Assembly (NCBI RefSeq): GCF_902459695.1
Contig: NZ_CABPRZ010000016.1
Coordinates: 62,001-126,000, forward strand
Source of the DNA: Pandoraea terrae
Lineage (GTDB): Bacteria; Pseudomonadota; Gammaproteobacteria; Burkholderiales; Burkholderiaceae
Reading direction: 5' to 3'
DNA: 64,000 nucleotides
Both the position numbers and the translations under genes were made by a program. Numbering within the stretch: position 1 is the first letter of the stretch; every line of letters begins with the position of its first letter. The notes beneath the pieces were generated by a model that ran no database searches, was not told the DNA's origin, and saw nothing but the letters and a program-made list of their open reading frames with translations. This document shows, in pieces, positions 52,796 through 63,387 of this stretch.

Positions 52796-53751
52796 CTTGG
52801 TGCTTCCTGCTCCGACTCATGCACCAGTTGCGCGTAGAGGGTGTGGCGTTGCGGCGCGATGCGCCCTTGCGCGAGCGCGGTCAGCACCGCGCATCCCGGT
52901 TCCTTCAGGTGGTGGCAGTTGTAGAAACGGCAGCCGGTCAGCAACGGCCGGAATTCCGGGAACGCGCGCTCGAGCGCCCCTTCCTTCAAATGATGCAGGC
53001 CGAATTCCTGAAATCCGGGTGAGTCGATCAGCAGGCCGCCCTCGGGCAGATGGAACATCCGGGTAAAGGTCGTCGTGTGCTTGCCGGAGTTCAGGACGGT
53101 CGAGATTTCCCGCGTCGCCGCATCGGCGTTGGGCACCAGCAGGTTCACAAGCGTCGATTTTCCCATCCCCGACTGGCCCAGCAACAAGGTCGCCTTGTGC
53201 GCCAGATGCGGCAGCAACTGTGCGCGTGCATCGTCGGGTGATTGCCGGATCGACATCTCCAGCACTTCGTAGCCGAGCGCGCGGTAGGGCGCGAGCCGCT
53301 CCCGCGCTGCCGGCAGGCCGGCGGTCACGTCTGTCTTGTTGAGCACAACGAGCGGCTTGAGTCCGTGTGCTTCGGCTGCGACCAATGCACGGCCGAGCAG
53401 GTCTTCGCTGAAGTAAGGTTCCGTCGCCAGGGTGATCAGCAACTGGTCGATGTTGGCCGCAAACAGCTTGCTCTTGAACTGATCCGAACGGTACAGCAGG
53501 TTGCGGCGGGGCAGGATCTCCTCGATCACGCCCTGATCGCTGCCCGCGCGCGCCCAGGCGACTTCGTCGCCGACCGCGATCTCGCTGCGTTTTCCACGCG
53601 GAAAGCACAGCACTGTCTGGCCATCCGACTCCACGACATAATGCCGGCCATGCGCGGCGGCGACGCGCCCGCGAAAATGGCCGGCGGCCGATGCGGCGCC
53701 CGAAGCGCCTTGTGCGCCGGCGCGTTCGCCGCGCTTGTTCAATCGCTTCAT
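52792..53751 (-). CDS. rsgA: Small ribosomal subunit GTPase RsgA
   Basis: A 319-residue circularly permuted GTPase that checks 30S maturation. An N-terminal OB-fold is followed by G4 (LNKTD), G1 (GQSGMGKST), G3 (DSPGFQEFG) and a C-terminal zinc finger ([14 protein letters not shown]). Its start overlaps the M48 gene stop and its stop overlaps the DUF2007 start, each as ATGA. Confidence 0.97.
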   Translation of the reverse strand: MKRLNKRGERAGAQGASGAASAAGHFRGRVAAAHGRHYVVESDGQTVLCFPRGKRSEIAVGDEVAWARAGSDQGVIEEILPRRNLLYRSDQFKSKLFAANIDQLLITLATEPYFSEDLLGRALVAAEAHGLKPLVVLNKTDVTAGLPAARERLAPYRALGYEVLEMSIRQSPDDARAQLLPHLAHKATLLLGQSGMGKSTLVNLLVPNADAATREISTVLNSGKHTTTFTRMFHLPEGGLLIDSPGFQEFGLHHLKEGALERAFPEFRPLLTGCRFYNCHHLKEPGCAVLTALAQGRIAPQRHTLYAQLVHESEQEAPR

Positions 53752-54995
53752 ACGTGCCCCAGCAGACGGTCGATACGCTGCGAGGCGGGCGGATGCGAGT
53801 AGTAGAAGGCCGTGTAGACGGGGTCGGGCGTGAGCGTTGACGCGTTGTCCTGATACAGCTTGACGAGCGCGTTGACGAGGTCCGTCGCCTGCGTCTGGCC
53901 GGCAGCAAAGGCATCGGCTTCGAATTCATGCTTGCGCGACGTCAGGCTGCCGATCGGGCTCGCGAAGAAACCGAACACGGGCAGCACGAGGAAGAACAGT
54001 ACCAGCGCGAGCGCATTGTTGCTGCCGGTCATCGAAGGCAGCACGCCGAGGTCAATATAGAACCATGTCCGGCCAGCCAGCCAGCCGAGCAGCGCGAGGA
54101 ACGCGAGGCTCAGCGCGAATGTCACGACGATGCGTTTGGTGACGTGTCGATGCTTGAAATGACCGAGTTCATGGGCCAGCACCGCTTCGATTTCGGCCGG
54201 CGACAGGCGTTCGATCAGCGTGTCGAAGAAGACAATCCGCTTGGCGGCGCCGAAGCCGGTGAAGTAGGCGTTGCCGTGCGCCGAACGGCGGCTGCCGTCC
54301 ATCACGAACAAGCCCTTCGCCGCGAAGCCGCAACGCTTCATCAGACCCTCGATGCGCGCCGCCAGCGACGCATCCTTGAGCGGTTCGAACTTGTTGAACA
54401 GCGGGGCGATGACCGTCGGATACAGCACCAGGACAAAGAGATTGAAGGCCACCCAGACGGCCCACGCATACAGCCACCACAGCGGCCCCGCGCGGTTCAT
54501 CAGCCACAGGACGACGAACAGCAGCGGCAGGCCGAGCACGACCCCGACGGCCACGCCCTTGAGCATGTCGGCGAGGAAAAGCCCGAATGACATCCGGTTG
54601 AATCCGAAACGTTGTTCGATGACGAACTGGCGGATGTACGTGAACGGCAGGTCGACCAGGCCGGAAATCACCAGGACCGCGCCGATGAGGGCGATCTGGC
54701 CGACATAACCTTCGCCCAGCCATTGCGTGATGCCCAGGTGCAGCAGATGGAGACCGCCCATCAGGGTGAGGGCGACCAGCAGCACGGCTTGCGCGAGCGT
54801 CTCGGCCATGCTGAGCTTGGTGCGCGCGACCGTGTAGTCGGCGGCGCGCTGATGATCGGTCAACGCGATCGTTTCGGCAAAACGGGCGGGGACCGCGGCG
54901 CGATGGCCCACCACGTGCCGGATCTGGCGCGAGGCGAGCCACAGCTTGGTCAGCACCATCGCCAACAGGAAAACCACGAAAAGGTAGGTGAGCAT
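53748..54995 (-). CDS. M48-family (Ste24/CAAX-type) membrane metalloprotease
   Basis: A 415-residue inner-membrane zinc protease. ATG 54995 (MLTYLFVV) is used. The zinc motif is HELGH in [15 protein letters not shown], with helices flanking it. The opening and the [15 protein letters not shown] block are those of the Ste24 group. Such enzymes degrade or process membrane proteins. First gene of a three-gene operon with rsgA and the DUF2007 gene. The orn gene is divergent, with starts 58 bases apart. Confidence 0.93.
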   Translation of the reverse strand: MLTYLFVVFLLAMVLTKLWLASRQIRHVVGHRAAVPARFAETIALTDHQRAADYTVARTKLSMAETLAQAVLLVALTLMGGLHLLHLGITQWLGEGYVGQIALIGAVLVISGLVDLPFTYIRQFVIEQRFGFNRMSFGLFLADMLKGVAVGVVLGLPLLFVVLWLMNRAGPLWWLYAWAVWVAFNLFVLVLYPTVIAPLFNKFEPLKDASLAARIEGLMKRCGFAAKGLFVMDGSRRSAHGNAYFTGFGAAKRIVFFDTLIERLSPAEIEAVLAHELGHFKHRHVTKRIVVTFALSLAFLALLGWLAGRTWFYIDLGVLPSMTGSNNALALVLFFLVLPVFGFFASPIGSLTSRKHEFEADAFAAGQTQATDLVNALVKLYQDNASTLTPDPVYTAFYYSHPPASQRIDRLLGHV

Positions 54996-55053
54996 GCGCT
55001 TATGGAAAATCCGAAGTATGCGAGAATTATAGATTCTTTCTATTGATTGCCCC

Positions 55054-55680
55054 ATGTCCGACATTTCGACTGACGCCGCCCCCGCCCCCGCCCCCGCCCC
55101 CGCTGAGCCCGCCCCCTTGGGCCGCCATGAATTCAATCTGGTCTGGCTCGACATGGAGATGACCGGCCTGCAGCCCGACAGCGACCGCATTATCGAAGTT
55201 GCGGTTGTCGTCACCGATTCGGCCTTGACGCGCCGCGTCGAAGGTCCCGTCTTCGCGATCCATCAATCGGACGCCATCCTCGACGGCATGGACGACTGGA
55301 ACAAGTCCACCCACGGTCGCTCGGGCCTGATCGACCGCGTGAAGGCGTCGCTCGTCGACGAGGCTTCGGCCGAAGCGCAACTGATCGAGTTCCTGTCGCA
55401 GTATGTGCCGCCGAACAAGTCGCCCATGTGCGGCAACTCGATTTGCCAGGACCGCCGCTTCATGGCGCGTTACATGCCGGGTCTGGAGGCGTTCTTCCAT
55501 TACCGCAACCTGGACGTCAGCACGCTCAAGGAACTGTGCCGCCGCTGGGAGCCGGCCGTCTACAAGGGTTTCACGAAGCGCGGTGCGCACACGGCGCTGG
55601 CCGACATTCACGAGTCGATCGACGAACTGGTGTACTACCGCGCCAACTTCCTCAAGACGGCTGTGCCGGCCACGCCGTAA
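55054..55680 (+). CDS. orn: Oligoribonuclease
   Basis: A 208-residue DEDDh 3'-5' exoribonuclease that degrades 2-5 nt RNAs and the c-di-GMP product pGpG. Motifs: [31 protein letters not shown]. The N-terminal ~20 residues (Ala/Pro repeats) are an extension typical of this lineage. Confidence 0.97.
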   Translation: MSDISTDAAPAPAPAPAEPAPLGRHEFNLVWLDMEMTGLQPDSDRIIEVAVVVTDSALTRRVEGPVFAIHQSDAILDGMDDWNKSTHGRSGLIDRVKASLVDEASAEAQLIEFLSQYVPPNKSPMCGNSICQDRRFMARYMPGLEAFFHYRNLDVSTLKELCRRWEPAVYKGFTKRGAHTALADIHESIDELVYYRANFLKTAVPATP

Positions 55681-55681
55681 C

Positions 55682-56305
55682 TCACGCGCCGGCTTTGTTC
55701 GGGCGCTGGGCACTCTTCGGACGGAACGCGCGGCACACGGCGTCGTTCGTCTCGATGTACGGCCCGCCGATCAGGTCGATGCAGTAGGGCACTGCCGCAA
55801 AAATGCCCGGCACCACGGAATGGCCATCGGCATCGCGCAAGCCTTCGAGTGTTTCCTTGATCGACTTGGGCTGGCCGGGCAGATTGATGATCAGCGCCGC
55901 GTGCGCGGGCGCCTCGCGGATCACCGCGACCTGACGCGAGAGGATTGCGGTCGGCACGAAGCGCAGGCTGATCTGGCGCATCTGCTCGCCAAATCCGGGC
56001 ATTTCCTTGGTGCCCACGCGCAGCGTGGCTTCCGGGGTAACGTCGCGGCGCGCGGGGCCCGTGCCGCCGGTCGTGAGCACGAGATCGCAGCCGGCCTGGT
56101 CGACCAGCGCGATGAGCGTTGCGGCAATGCCGTCGGCGTCGTCGGGGATCAGGCGCGTTTCGGCCACCCAGGGGGATTGCAGGGCGGCGCCCAGCCACGC
56201 CTGGAGCGCGGGGATGCCCTGGTCGTCATAGGTGCCCCGGCTCGCGCGGTCGCTGATCGACACGAGACCGACACGCAGTTCATCGGGATGGCTGCGGGTG
56301 ATCAT
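55682..56305 (-). CDS. mog: Molybdopterin adenylyltransferase
   Basis: A 207-residue MogA-type enzyme that adenylates molybdopterin before molybdenum insertion. GLVSISDRASRGTYDDQGIPAL, LTTGGTGPARRDVTPEAT and INLPGQPKSIKETLEG are typical. Its ATG overlaps the yjgA stop. Confidence 0.95.
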   Translation of the reverse strand: MITRSHPDELRVGLVSISDRASRGTYDDQGIPALQAWLGAALQSPWVAETRLIPDDADGIAATLIALVDQAGCDLVLTTGGTGPARRDVTPEATLRVGTKEMPGFGEQMRQISLRFVPTAILSRQVAVIREAPAHAALIINLPGQPKSIKETLEGLRDADGHSVVPGIFAAVPYCIDLIGGPYIETNDAVCRAFRPKSAQRPNKAGA

Positions 56306-56919
56306 GCGTCGTCCTCGCGTTGCGGAAATTCCGGCAGGTTGTCGTCTTCCTCCGAAACTTCGGTGGACGATGCGGCGGCGCCGGTACCCATCAAGTCCTT
56401 GAGCATCTGGAACAATTCGCGAAACGCCTTGGGCGGTTTTTGCTGTTCCTGCTCGCGTCGTGCGTTGCGGATCAGCGTACGCACGTGCTGCGCGTCGAGG
56501 TCCGGATACTGTGCCAGCAGTTCCGTCAGCGCTTCATCCTTGGCGAGCAGGCGTTCGCGCCAGCGCTCGAGCGCGTGGAGCTTTGCCGTCTCGGCTTTCG
56601 ACACGCCCTTGATGATGTCGAGCGCGGCGCGGATCGCATCGACTTCGGTTTCATGCAGGGAGCGCATGACCTTGCCGACATACTGCATTTGGCGGCGGCG
56701 GCCTTCGTGGGCCTTGATGCGTTGGCAATCCTTGCAGGCGTCCGCGAGCTTTTCGGGCAGCGGCATGCGCGCCAGGCCTTCCTTCGACAGGCCGACGAGT
56801 TCTTCCCCCAGATCCTGCAGGGCCAGCATGTCGCGTTTGCGCTGCGACTTGCTCGGCGGCTCGTTCGGATCGGGAAGTTCGCTGTGAGCGATGCGGTTAT
56901 AGCGGTAAATGTGCGTCAT
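56302..56919 (-). CDS. darP: Ribosome biogenesis factor YjgA/DarP (DUF615)
   Basis: A 205-residue DUF615 protein linked to 50S assembly. It has PPSKSQRKRDMLALQDLGEELV near the start. The C-terminus is acidic. It is the upstream member of the mog pair; translational coupling is by an ATGA overlap. Confidence 0.94.
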   Translation of the reverse strand: MTHIYRYNRIAHSELPDPNEPPSKSQRKRDMLALQDLGEELVGLSKEGLARMPLPEKLADACKDCQRIKAHEGRRRQMQYVGKVMRSLHETEVDAIRAALDIIKGVSKAETAKLHALERWRERLLAKDEALTELLAQYPDLDAQHVRTLIRNARREQEQQKPPKAFRELFQMLKDLMGTGAAASSTEVSEEDDNLPEFPQREDDA

Positions 56920-57077
56920 GGGTGCTATTGTAACGCGAGCGCCCGCCGGCAAGGTATCGGCAGGCCTGCCATGGCAGTGCAAGACCAGACGCGCAAATAG
57001 TTCGGATGCCCGCCGCACAACGGCCGTCAAGACGCGCTAAGATGGCGGTTCCTCAACGCCTCTCGCCTACCGCGCCG

Positions 57078-58436
57078 ATGTCTTCTGCGAACCCGCATTT
57101 CACGCATACCCAGGACCAACTCAAGGAAATCGTCAGCGACGTGCTGCAATACGCCCGTTCGCTCGGCGCGACCGACGCTGCCGCGGAAATCTCCGAGGGC
57201 GACGGCCTGTCCGTCTCGGTGCGGCGCGGCAAGATCGAAACGATCGAGCGCAACCGCGACAAGCTGGTCGGTGTCACGGTCTTCATCGGCCAGCGCCGCG
57301 GTAACGCCAGCACGTCGGATTTCTCGAAGAAGGCACTTTTCGACACGGTCGACGCGGCCTACAACATTGCGCGCTTCACGGCGGAAGATGACTGCGCCGG
57401 TCTGGCCGAAGCCGATCTGCTGGAAATGAACCCGCTGGACCTGTCGCTGTTTCATCCGTGGGACATCACCGCCGACGATGCGGTGGAACTGGCGCGCCGC
57501 TGCGAACACGCCGCGCTCGAAACGAGCCCGCTGATCCGCAATTCCGAAGGTGCGGGCGTCTCCGCGCAGCACTCGCAGTTCCTGCTTGGCACCACGCGCG
57601 GGTTCCTGTCGGGCTACCCGTATTCGCGCCATTTCCTGTCTGTCTCGCCGATCGCCGGTTCCGGCAGCGGCATGCAGCGCGACGATTGGTATTCGTCCAA
57701 ACGTGCGGCCGATGACCTGTCGCAGCCCGAGGCGGTTGGCCGTTACGCTGCCGAACGGGCGCTTGCGCGTCTGCATTCGCGCAAGCTCTCCACGCGCAAG
57801 TGCCGTGTGCTGTTCGAGGCGCCGCTGGCCGCCGGCCTGCTCGGCGCATTCGTGCAGGGGGTCTCCGGCGGAGCGCTGTACCGCAAGGCCACGTTCCTCG
57901 TGGACAGTCTGGGCAAGCAGGTGTTCGCGCCGCACATCGGGATCCATGAGGATCCGCACGTGCCGCGTGCCATGGGCAGCGCGCCGTACGACGAGGAGGG
58001 CGTCCAGACGCGCAGCCGCGACGTGGTGAAGGACGGCGTCGTCGAAGGCTATTTCCTGTCGACCTATTCGGCGCGCAAGCTCGGCATGAAGACGACCGGC
58101 AACGCCGGCGGCTCGCACAATCTGCGGCTGTTCAGCCGCGACACGCTGCCGACGGACGACTTCCGCGCCATGCTCGGGAAGCTTGGCACGGGGCTGTTGG
58201 TGACCGAACTGATGGGGCAGGGCGTCAATTACGTGACCGGCGATTATTCGCGCGGCGCGGCGGGCTTCTGGGTCGAGAACGGCGAAATTCAGTATCCGGT
58301 CGAAGAAATCACGCTGGCAGGCAACTTGAACGACATGTTCCGTCAGATCGTGGCCGTGGGCGCGGATACGCTGGTCCGTGGGACCAAGGAAGTCGGCTCC
58401 ATCCTGGTCGAGGAAATGACCATCGCCGGTCATTGA
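57078..58436 (+). CDS. pmbA: Metalloprotease PmbA (TldE)
   Basis: A 452-residue subunit of the TldD/PmbA peptidase. The start ATG 57078 (MSSANPHF) is chosen over an in-frame codon at 57006. SVRRGKIETIERNRDKLVGVTVF is the family's N-terminal block, and YVTGDYSRGAAGFWVENGEI and the end block with GNLNDMF are conserved C-terminal ones. With TldD (elsewhere) it degrades unfolded peptides and processes some modified peptides and the CcdA antitoxin in other bacteria. Confidence 0.96.
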   Translation: MSSANPHFTHTQDQLKEIVSDVLQYARSLGATDAAAEISEGDGLSVSVRRGKIETIERNRDKLVGVTVFIGQRRGNASTSDFSKKALFDTVDAAYNIARFTAEDDCAGLAEADLLEMNPLDLSLFHPWDITADDAVELARRCEHAALETSPLIRNSEGAGVSAQHSQFLLGTTRGFLSGYPYSRHFLSVSPIAGSGSGMQRDDWYSSKRAADDLSQPEAVGRYAAERALARLHSRKLSTRKCRVLFEAPLAAGLLGAFVQGVSGGALYRKATFLVDSLGKQVFAPHIGIHEDPHVPRAMGSAPYDEEGVQTRSRDVVKDGVVEGYFLSTYSARKLGMKTTGNAGGSHNLRLFSRDTLPTDDFRAMLGKLGTGLLVTELMGQGVNYVTGDYSRGAAGFWVENGEIQYPVEEITLAGNLNDMFRQIVAVGADTLVRGTKEVGSILVEEMTIAGH

Positions 58437-58663
58437 TGCTGCAAAAAACGCCGAATGCGCGATATCTGCGTCGGGATCGTGCATCACGGCAGTGCATGTG
58501 CTGTGCAATTGCCCAAATCTTGCGATTTCTGCGTTATCCTTAGGAGTTTTCTTAAGCCAAGGCTTAAGAACGGGGTTACGTAGTTTGGGCAAGGGGCGCG
58601 CCAGGTCACATACGCGGCGCGCCTTTCCATAACTAGAGACTGGATTTCGGAGGAAGGGAACAC

Positions 58664-59815
58664 ATGAAGAGCACCATGAACAAGCTGCTGGTGGCGCTGG
58701 CTGCCACGGGTATGGTGGCGGCGGCCAGCGCGGCGGATCTGAAGATCGGCGTGGCCGAAGCCCTGTCGGGCGGCGCGGCGCAATATGGCGCGGCCATCAA
58801 GAACGGCTTCCAGCTGGCCGCGGACGAGATCAACGCTGCCGGCGGTGTCAACGGCAACAAGCTCGTACTGCAAATCGAAGACGAACAAGGCAAGAAGGAA
58901 GAAGCCATCAACGTCTTCAAGAAACTGATTTTCCAGGACAAGGTGCTGATGGTGTTCGGCCCGACCCTGTCGAACTCGGCGCAAGCGGCCGACCCGATCG
59001 CGCAAGCCGGCAAGACGGTCGCCTTCGGCACGTCGAACACGGCCGACGGCATCACGTCGATTGGCGACTTTGTGTTCCGTAACTCGGTGACGGAAGCCGA
59101 CGTGCTGCCGGAAACCATCAAGATCGCAGCGAAGAAGACGGGCATCAAGAAAGTCGCCGTGCTGTACGGCAACGACGACGTCTTCACCAAGAGCGGCTAC
59201 GACAACTTCAAGAAGGCACTGGACGACTTGAAGATCCCGGTCACGACGACCGAAACGTTCGCCAAGGGTGACGTGGACTTCAAGGCGCAATTGACCAAGA
59301 TCAAGGCGACGAACCCGGACGCGATCGTCCTGTCGGCGCTGATCGCCGAAGGCGCGCCGATCATGGTGCAGGCCCGTCAACTGGGTATCAAGACGCCGTT
59401 CATCGGCGGCAACGGCATGAACTCGGTCAAGGTGTTCGATCTGGCCAAGGGTAGCTCGGACGGCCTGTGGGTCGGCAGCCCGTGGTCGATCGAGAACGCC
59501 ACGCCGGCCAACACCAAGTTCATCGCCGCCTACAAGGCGAAGTACTCGGTGGCCCCGGACCAGTTCGCCGCGCAATCTTATGACGCGATGTACATTGCCG
59601 TGGCCGCGCTGAAGAGCGTGAAGCTTTCGGGCAACCTCGATGCCGACCGCAAGGCGTTGCGCGATGCGCTGCCGAAGGTAACGCACGACGGCGCCACCGG
59701 TGCGTTCGCCTTCCGTCAGGCCATGGGCAAGAATGGCAAGCCGGCAGGCTACGACGCCAGGCAAGCCCCGATTGTCAGCGTGACGAAGGACAACAAGTAC
59801 GTCATCGAGAAGTAA
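58664..59815 (+). CDS. livK: Branched-chain amino acid ABC transporter, substrate-binding protein
   Basis: A 383-residue periplasmic binding protein. Signal peptide MKSTMNKLLVALAATGM followed by a cut near ASAAD. The mature part begins LKIGVAEALSGGAAQYGAA, the Leu/Ile/Val-binding fold. First gene of livKHMGF. A hairpin after its stop may raise its expression over the membrane genes. Confidence 0.95.
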   Translation: MKSTMNKLLVALAATGMVAAASAADLKIGVAEALSGGAAQYGAAIKNGFQLAADEINAAGGVNGNKLVLQIEDEQGKKEEAINVFKKLIFQDKVLMVFGPTLSNSAQAADPIAQAGKTVAFGTSNTADGITSIGDFVFRNSVTEADVLPETIKIAAKKTGIKKVAVLYGNDDVFTKSGYDNFKKALDDLKIPVTTTETFAKGDVDFKAQLTKIKATNPDAIVLSALIAEGAPIMVQARQLGIKTPFIGGNGMNSVKVFDLAKGSSDGLWVGSPWSIENATPANTKFIAAYKAKYSVAPDQFAAQSYDAMYIAVAALKSVKLSGNLDADRKALRDALPKVTHDGATGAFAFRQAMGKNGKPAGYDARQAPIVSVTKDNKYVIEK

Positions 59816-59842
59816 ACGACACCCTACCGGGTAAGTCCGCAT

Positions 59843-59869
59843 GGGCGTAGGGCCACAAGTCCTACGCCC
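59843..59869 (+). promoter_or_regulatory. Hairpin between livK and livH
   Basis: GGGCGTAGG and CCTACGCCC form a perfect 9-base stem with a 9-base loop. There is no T run, so it is more likely an mRNA-stabilising or partial-attenuation structure than a full terminator. Confidence 0.55.
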
Positions 59870-59935
59870 TTCGGCGTTTAAGACGGACAGGCATCTACTG
59901 CCTCGCCGTCGTCCCCCTCAGGCTGGAAAAACACC

Positions 59936-60817
59936 ATGCTGGAACAACAACTCGTCAATGCGCTCTCCCTCGGGTGCGTATACGCCTTGTTCGCCCTCGG
60001 GTTCACACTCGTGTTCGGCATTCTCGGCGTTATCAATCTCTCCCACGGCGCGGTCTTCATGGTCGGCGCGTATGCTGCGCTTGCGGCCGTGGCGAAATTC
60101 AATCTGCCGTTGTGGGCCGCACTGATCGCGGCGGTCGTGATCTCCGGGTTCGCCGGTCTGCTGATCGACGTGCTGGTACTGGGGCCCCTGCGCAAGCGTA
60201 ACGCGCCCCACCTGATTCCGATGATCGCGACGATCGGCGTCGCCATCCTGATCAACAACGGCATGCAGGGCTACGTCGGCGCGGAGAACATGCGCTTTCC
60301 GTTCGGAACCGTCAGCAGTTCGTTGGTGACGATCGCCGGCGTGCACATGACCTCGCTTGAACTGGGCATCATCTTCCTGTCGTTCGCGCTGATGGCCGTG
60401 CTCATGACGACCATCAAGAAGACGCAGCTGGGCCGCGCGCTGCGGGCCATTGCCGAATCGCCGAAGGCTGCGTACCTGCTCGGTATCAATGTCGAAGGCC
60501 TGTTCCTGATGACGTCGTTCGCGGCAGCGGCGCTGGGCGGCATGGCCGGCGTGCTGATCGGCCTGTACTCGAACGCCGTGTTCCCGCTGATGGGGCAGCC
60601 GATGCTGCACAAGGGCATCGCCGTCATCATTCTCGGCGGCATGGGCGATATTCGCGGCGCCATGCTCGGCGGCCTGTTCCTCGGTTTTGCGGAAGTGCTG
60701 TCGGTGGCGTACATCGGCTCGAACATGCGCGACGCGGTGGCCTTCGGCCTGCTGTTCCTGATCCTGCTGGTACGTCCGCAGGGCTTGTTCGGCAAAGTGC
60801 TCGAGCGCAAGGCATAA
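59936..60817 (+). CDS. livH: Branched-chain amino acid ABC transporter, permease LivH
   Basis: A 293-residue inner-membrane permease with about eight helices; starts MLEQQLVNALSLGCVYALFA and contains LRAIAESPKAAYLLGINV, the coupling loop to the ATPase. Confidence 0.95.
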   Translation: MLEQQLVNALSLGCVYALFALGFTLVFGILGVINLSHGAVFMVGAYAALAAVAKFNLPLWAALIAAVVISGFAGLLIDVLVLGPLRKRNAPHLIPMIATIGVAILINNGMQGYVGAENMRFPFGTVSSSLVTIAGVHMTSLELGIIFLSFALMAVLMTTIKKTQLGRALRAIAESPKAAYLLGINVEGLFLMTSFAAAALGGMAGVLIGLYSNAVFPLMGQPMLHKGIAVIILGGMGDIRGAMLGGLFLGFAEVLSVAYIGSNMRDAVAFGLLFLILLVRPQGLFGKVLERKA

Positions 60818-60827
60818 GGGGACCGCA

Positions 60828-61688
60828 ATGGACTGGTTTGCAAATTTCTGGGCGGTCTACAGCAATCTGGTGCTGACGCTGGGCACCAACGCCCTGCTGG
60901 CGCTCTCGATCTACCTGACGCTGTCGTGCGGCATGTTGGCCATGGCCAATGCCGCATTTATGGGCATCGGCGCCTACACGGCGGCGATCCTGACGATGAG
61001 CTATGAAACGCCGTTTGCGGTTTCGCTCGCCGGCGGCATGGCCGCCCCGGCGCTGATCGCGTTCATCATCGGCAAGCCGACGCTGCGGCTGTCGGGGGTG
61101 TACCTCGCCATGGCCACCCTGGGCTTCGGCGAAGTCGTGCGCGTGCTGATCCTCAACACCGAGGACCTGACCGGCGGCGCGCTGGGCCTGAACGGCATTC
61201 CGCAACTGACGCAGTGGTGGCATGTGGCGGCGGCGGTCGTCATCACGCTGCTGGCGCTGTGGCGCCTGCGCCGCTCGAAGGTGGGGCGTGCGTTTGAAGC
61301 GATCAAGGAAGACGAAACGGCCGCGGGCCTGATGGGCATCAACGTCACCGGGTTCAAGATGCTGGCGTTCGTGCTCGGGGCCGTGCTGGCGGGGCTTGCC
61401 GGCGCGCTCAATGCGCACCTGACGTTCTTCATCGGGCCGAATGAATTTGGCTTCGATCGCGGCGTGGAAATCCTGACGATGGCGATTCTGGGCGGTATCA
61501 ACGGTCTTGCGGGCCCGGTGCTGGGCAGCACGATCCTGACGCTCCTGCCGGAACTGCTGCGCGCGTTCCAAGCCTACCGCCTTGTGGTCAACGGCTTGAT
61601 TCTCGTGCTGATCGTGCTGTTCCTGCCGAAGGGCATCTGGGACCCGGCGCGCATGCGCCGCTGGTTCAAACCGGCAAAACAGGCGTAA
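60828..61688 (+). CDS. livM: Branched-chain amino acid ABC transporter, permease LivM
   Basis: A 286-residue permease. The coupling loop reads GRAFEAIKEDETAAGLMGIN. It follows livH by 10 bases. Confidence 0.95.
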   Translation: MDWFANFWAVYSNLVLTLGTNALLALSIYLTLSCGMLAMANAAFMGIGAYTAAILTMSYETPFAVSLAGGMAAPALIAFIIGKPTLRLSGVYLAMATLGFGEVVRVLILNTEDLTGGALGLNGIPQLTQWWHVAAAVVITLLALWRLRRSKVGRAFEAIKEDETAAGLMGINVTGFKMLAFVLGAVLAGLAGALNAHLTFFIGPNEFGFDRGVEILTMAILGGINGLAGPVLGSTILTLLPELLRAFQAYRLVVNGLILVLIVLFLPKGIWDPARMRRWFKPAKQA

Positions 61689-61698
61689 GGAGATCGGC

Positions 61699-62496
61699 AT
61701 GCTGAAACTTTCCAATATCTCCAAAAGCTTCGGCGGCCTGCATGTATTGCAGGACGTGAACATCGAAGTGCCGCAGGGCTGCATCTTCGGCCTGATCGGG
61801 CCGAATGGCGCGGGCAAGACGACCGTGTTCAACCTGATCACCGGACTGCTGGCGCCGTCGGGAGGTCAGCTGACGTTCGCCGGCGATTCGCTGGTCGGCC
61901 AGAAGCCGCATCGGATCACGCAACGCGGGATTGCGCGCACGTTCCAGAACATCCGCATCTTCAAGGAGATGACGTTGCTGGAAAACGTGGTCGTCGGGAT
62001 GCATCGCCATATGCATTACGGACCCGCCGGACTGCTGCTGTCGCTGCCGAACTTCCGTTCGATCGAGAAGCGCTCGCGCGAGCGCGCGCTGGAGCTGCTG
62101 TCGTGGGTGAAGCTCGAGCACAAGGCGAGCGACGTTGCGGACAATCTGTCGTACGGCGACCAGCGCAAGCTGGAACTGGCGCGGGCGCTTGCGACCGAAC
62201 CGAAGCTGCTGCTGCTCGACGAACCCGTGGCGGGCATGAACACCGGCGAGAAGGTCGATCTGATGAGCGAGATCGAGAACATCAAGGCGCGCGGCTACAC
62301 GATCTTCATGATCGAGCACGACATGCGCTTCGTGATGGGCTTGTGCGAGCGCATCGCGGTATTGAACTTCGGCCGCATCATTGCCGAGGGCAAGCCCGAC
62401 GAGATCAAGAACAACCCGCAAGTGATCGAGGCCTATCTGGGGCGCGATGACGACGACGAGGAACATCAGGCCGCTGGCGCGGAGGTGAAAGCATGA
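61699..62496 (+). CDS. livG: Branched-chain amino acid ABC transporter, ATPase LivG
   Basis: A 265-residue ATPase. Walker A GPNGAGKTT, signature LSYGDQRKLE, Walker B LLLLDEP. The stop overlaps the livF start. Confidence 0.96.
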   Translation: MLKLSNISKSFGGLHVLQDVNIEVPQGCIFGLIGPNGAGKTTVFNLITGLLAPSGGQLTFAGDSLVGQKPHRITQRGIARTFQNIRIFKEMTLLENVVVGMHRHMHYGPAGLLLSLPNFRSIEKRSRERALELLSWVKLEHKASDVADNLSYGDQRKLELARALATEPKLLLLDEPVAGMNTGEKVDLMSEIENIKARGYTIFMIEHDMRFVMGLCERIAVLNFGRIIAEGKPDEIKNNPQVIEAYLGRDDDDEEHQAAGAEVKA

Positions 62497-63206
62497 GCGC
62501 GCTGCTCGAAGTCACGGGCCTGGAAGTGGCCTATGGGCATATCGAAGCCGTCAAGGGCATCGATTTCAAACTGAAGGAAGGCGAGATCACGTCGCTGGTC
62601 GGCGCCAATGGCGCGGGCAAGTCGACGACGCTGCTGGCCTTGTCGGGACTGATCAAGAAGGCGAAGGGATCGATCAAGTTCGAAGGCGAGGAAGTGGGCG
62701 GGCTTGCACCGCACCAGGTCGTGCAGCGCGGGCTCGTGCAGGTCGCGGAAGGGCGTGCGACGCTGACCACGATGTCCGTGCGCGAAAATCTGGAACTGGG
62801 TGCCTACACGCGCAAGGATCGCGGCAATATCAAAGCCGATCTCGACCGCGTGCTGCAGCGTTTCCCGCGGCTGGCGGAACGTCTGGACCAGTTCGCCGGC
62901 AATCTGTCGGGCGGTGAACAGCAAATGCTGGCCATCGGCCGCGCGCTGATGGCGCGACCGCGCCTGCTGTTGCTCGACGAACCGTCGATGGGGCTCGCGC
63001 CGATCATCGTGCAGGATATTTTCCGCACGCTGAAGGAAATCAACGCGGAAGGGCTGACGATTTTTCTGGTTGAGCAGAACGTGCGCCAGGCGCTGAAGAT
63101 CGCGCAGCACGGCTACGTGCTGGAAAACGGCAAGATCGTGCTCGACGATACGGGCCGGAATCTGCTGGGTAACCCTCGGGTGCTGGAGGCGTATCTGGGC
63201 GGGTAA
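62493..63206 (+). CDS. livF: Branched-chain amino acid ABC transporter, ATPase LivF
   Basis: A 237-residue ATPase. Walker A GANGAGKST, signature LSGGEQQML, Walker B LLLLDEP. Last gene of the operon, coupled to livG by an ATGA overlap. Confidence 0.96.
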   Translation: MSALLEVTGLEVAYGHIEAVKGIDFKLKEGEITSLVGANGAGKSTTLLALSGLIKKAKGSIKFEGEEVGGLAPHQVVQRGLVQVAEGRATLTTMSVRENLELGAYTRKDRGNIKADLDRVLQRFPRLAERLDQFAGNLSGGEQQMLAIGRALMARPRLLLLDEPSMGLAPIIVQDIFRTLKEINAEGLTIFLVEQNVRQALKIAQHGYVLENGKIVLDDTGRNLLGNPRVLEAYLGG

Positions 63207-63387
63207 GTCTACGACTTTCCCTGCACGGCAGATGGTTGGCGCCAGATTCGCCAATCCCATGAAATCGTTGCTGAAATGGGACTGGCGAACTGGGCCGCAA
63301 TCGGGCGTTCGTCACAGGTAGCGTGGTGCCCCATGTGGGCAGTTCTTTTTTGTTTCGTGCAGTGGATGCCGACGGCGCTAACCGATA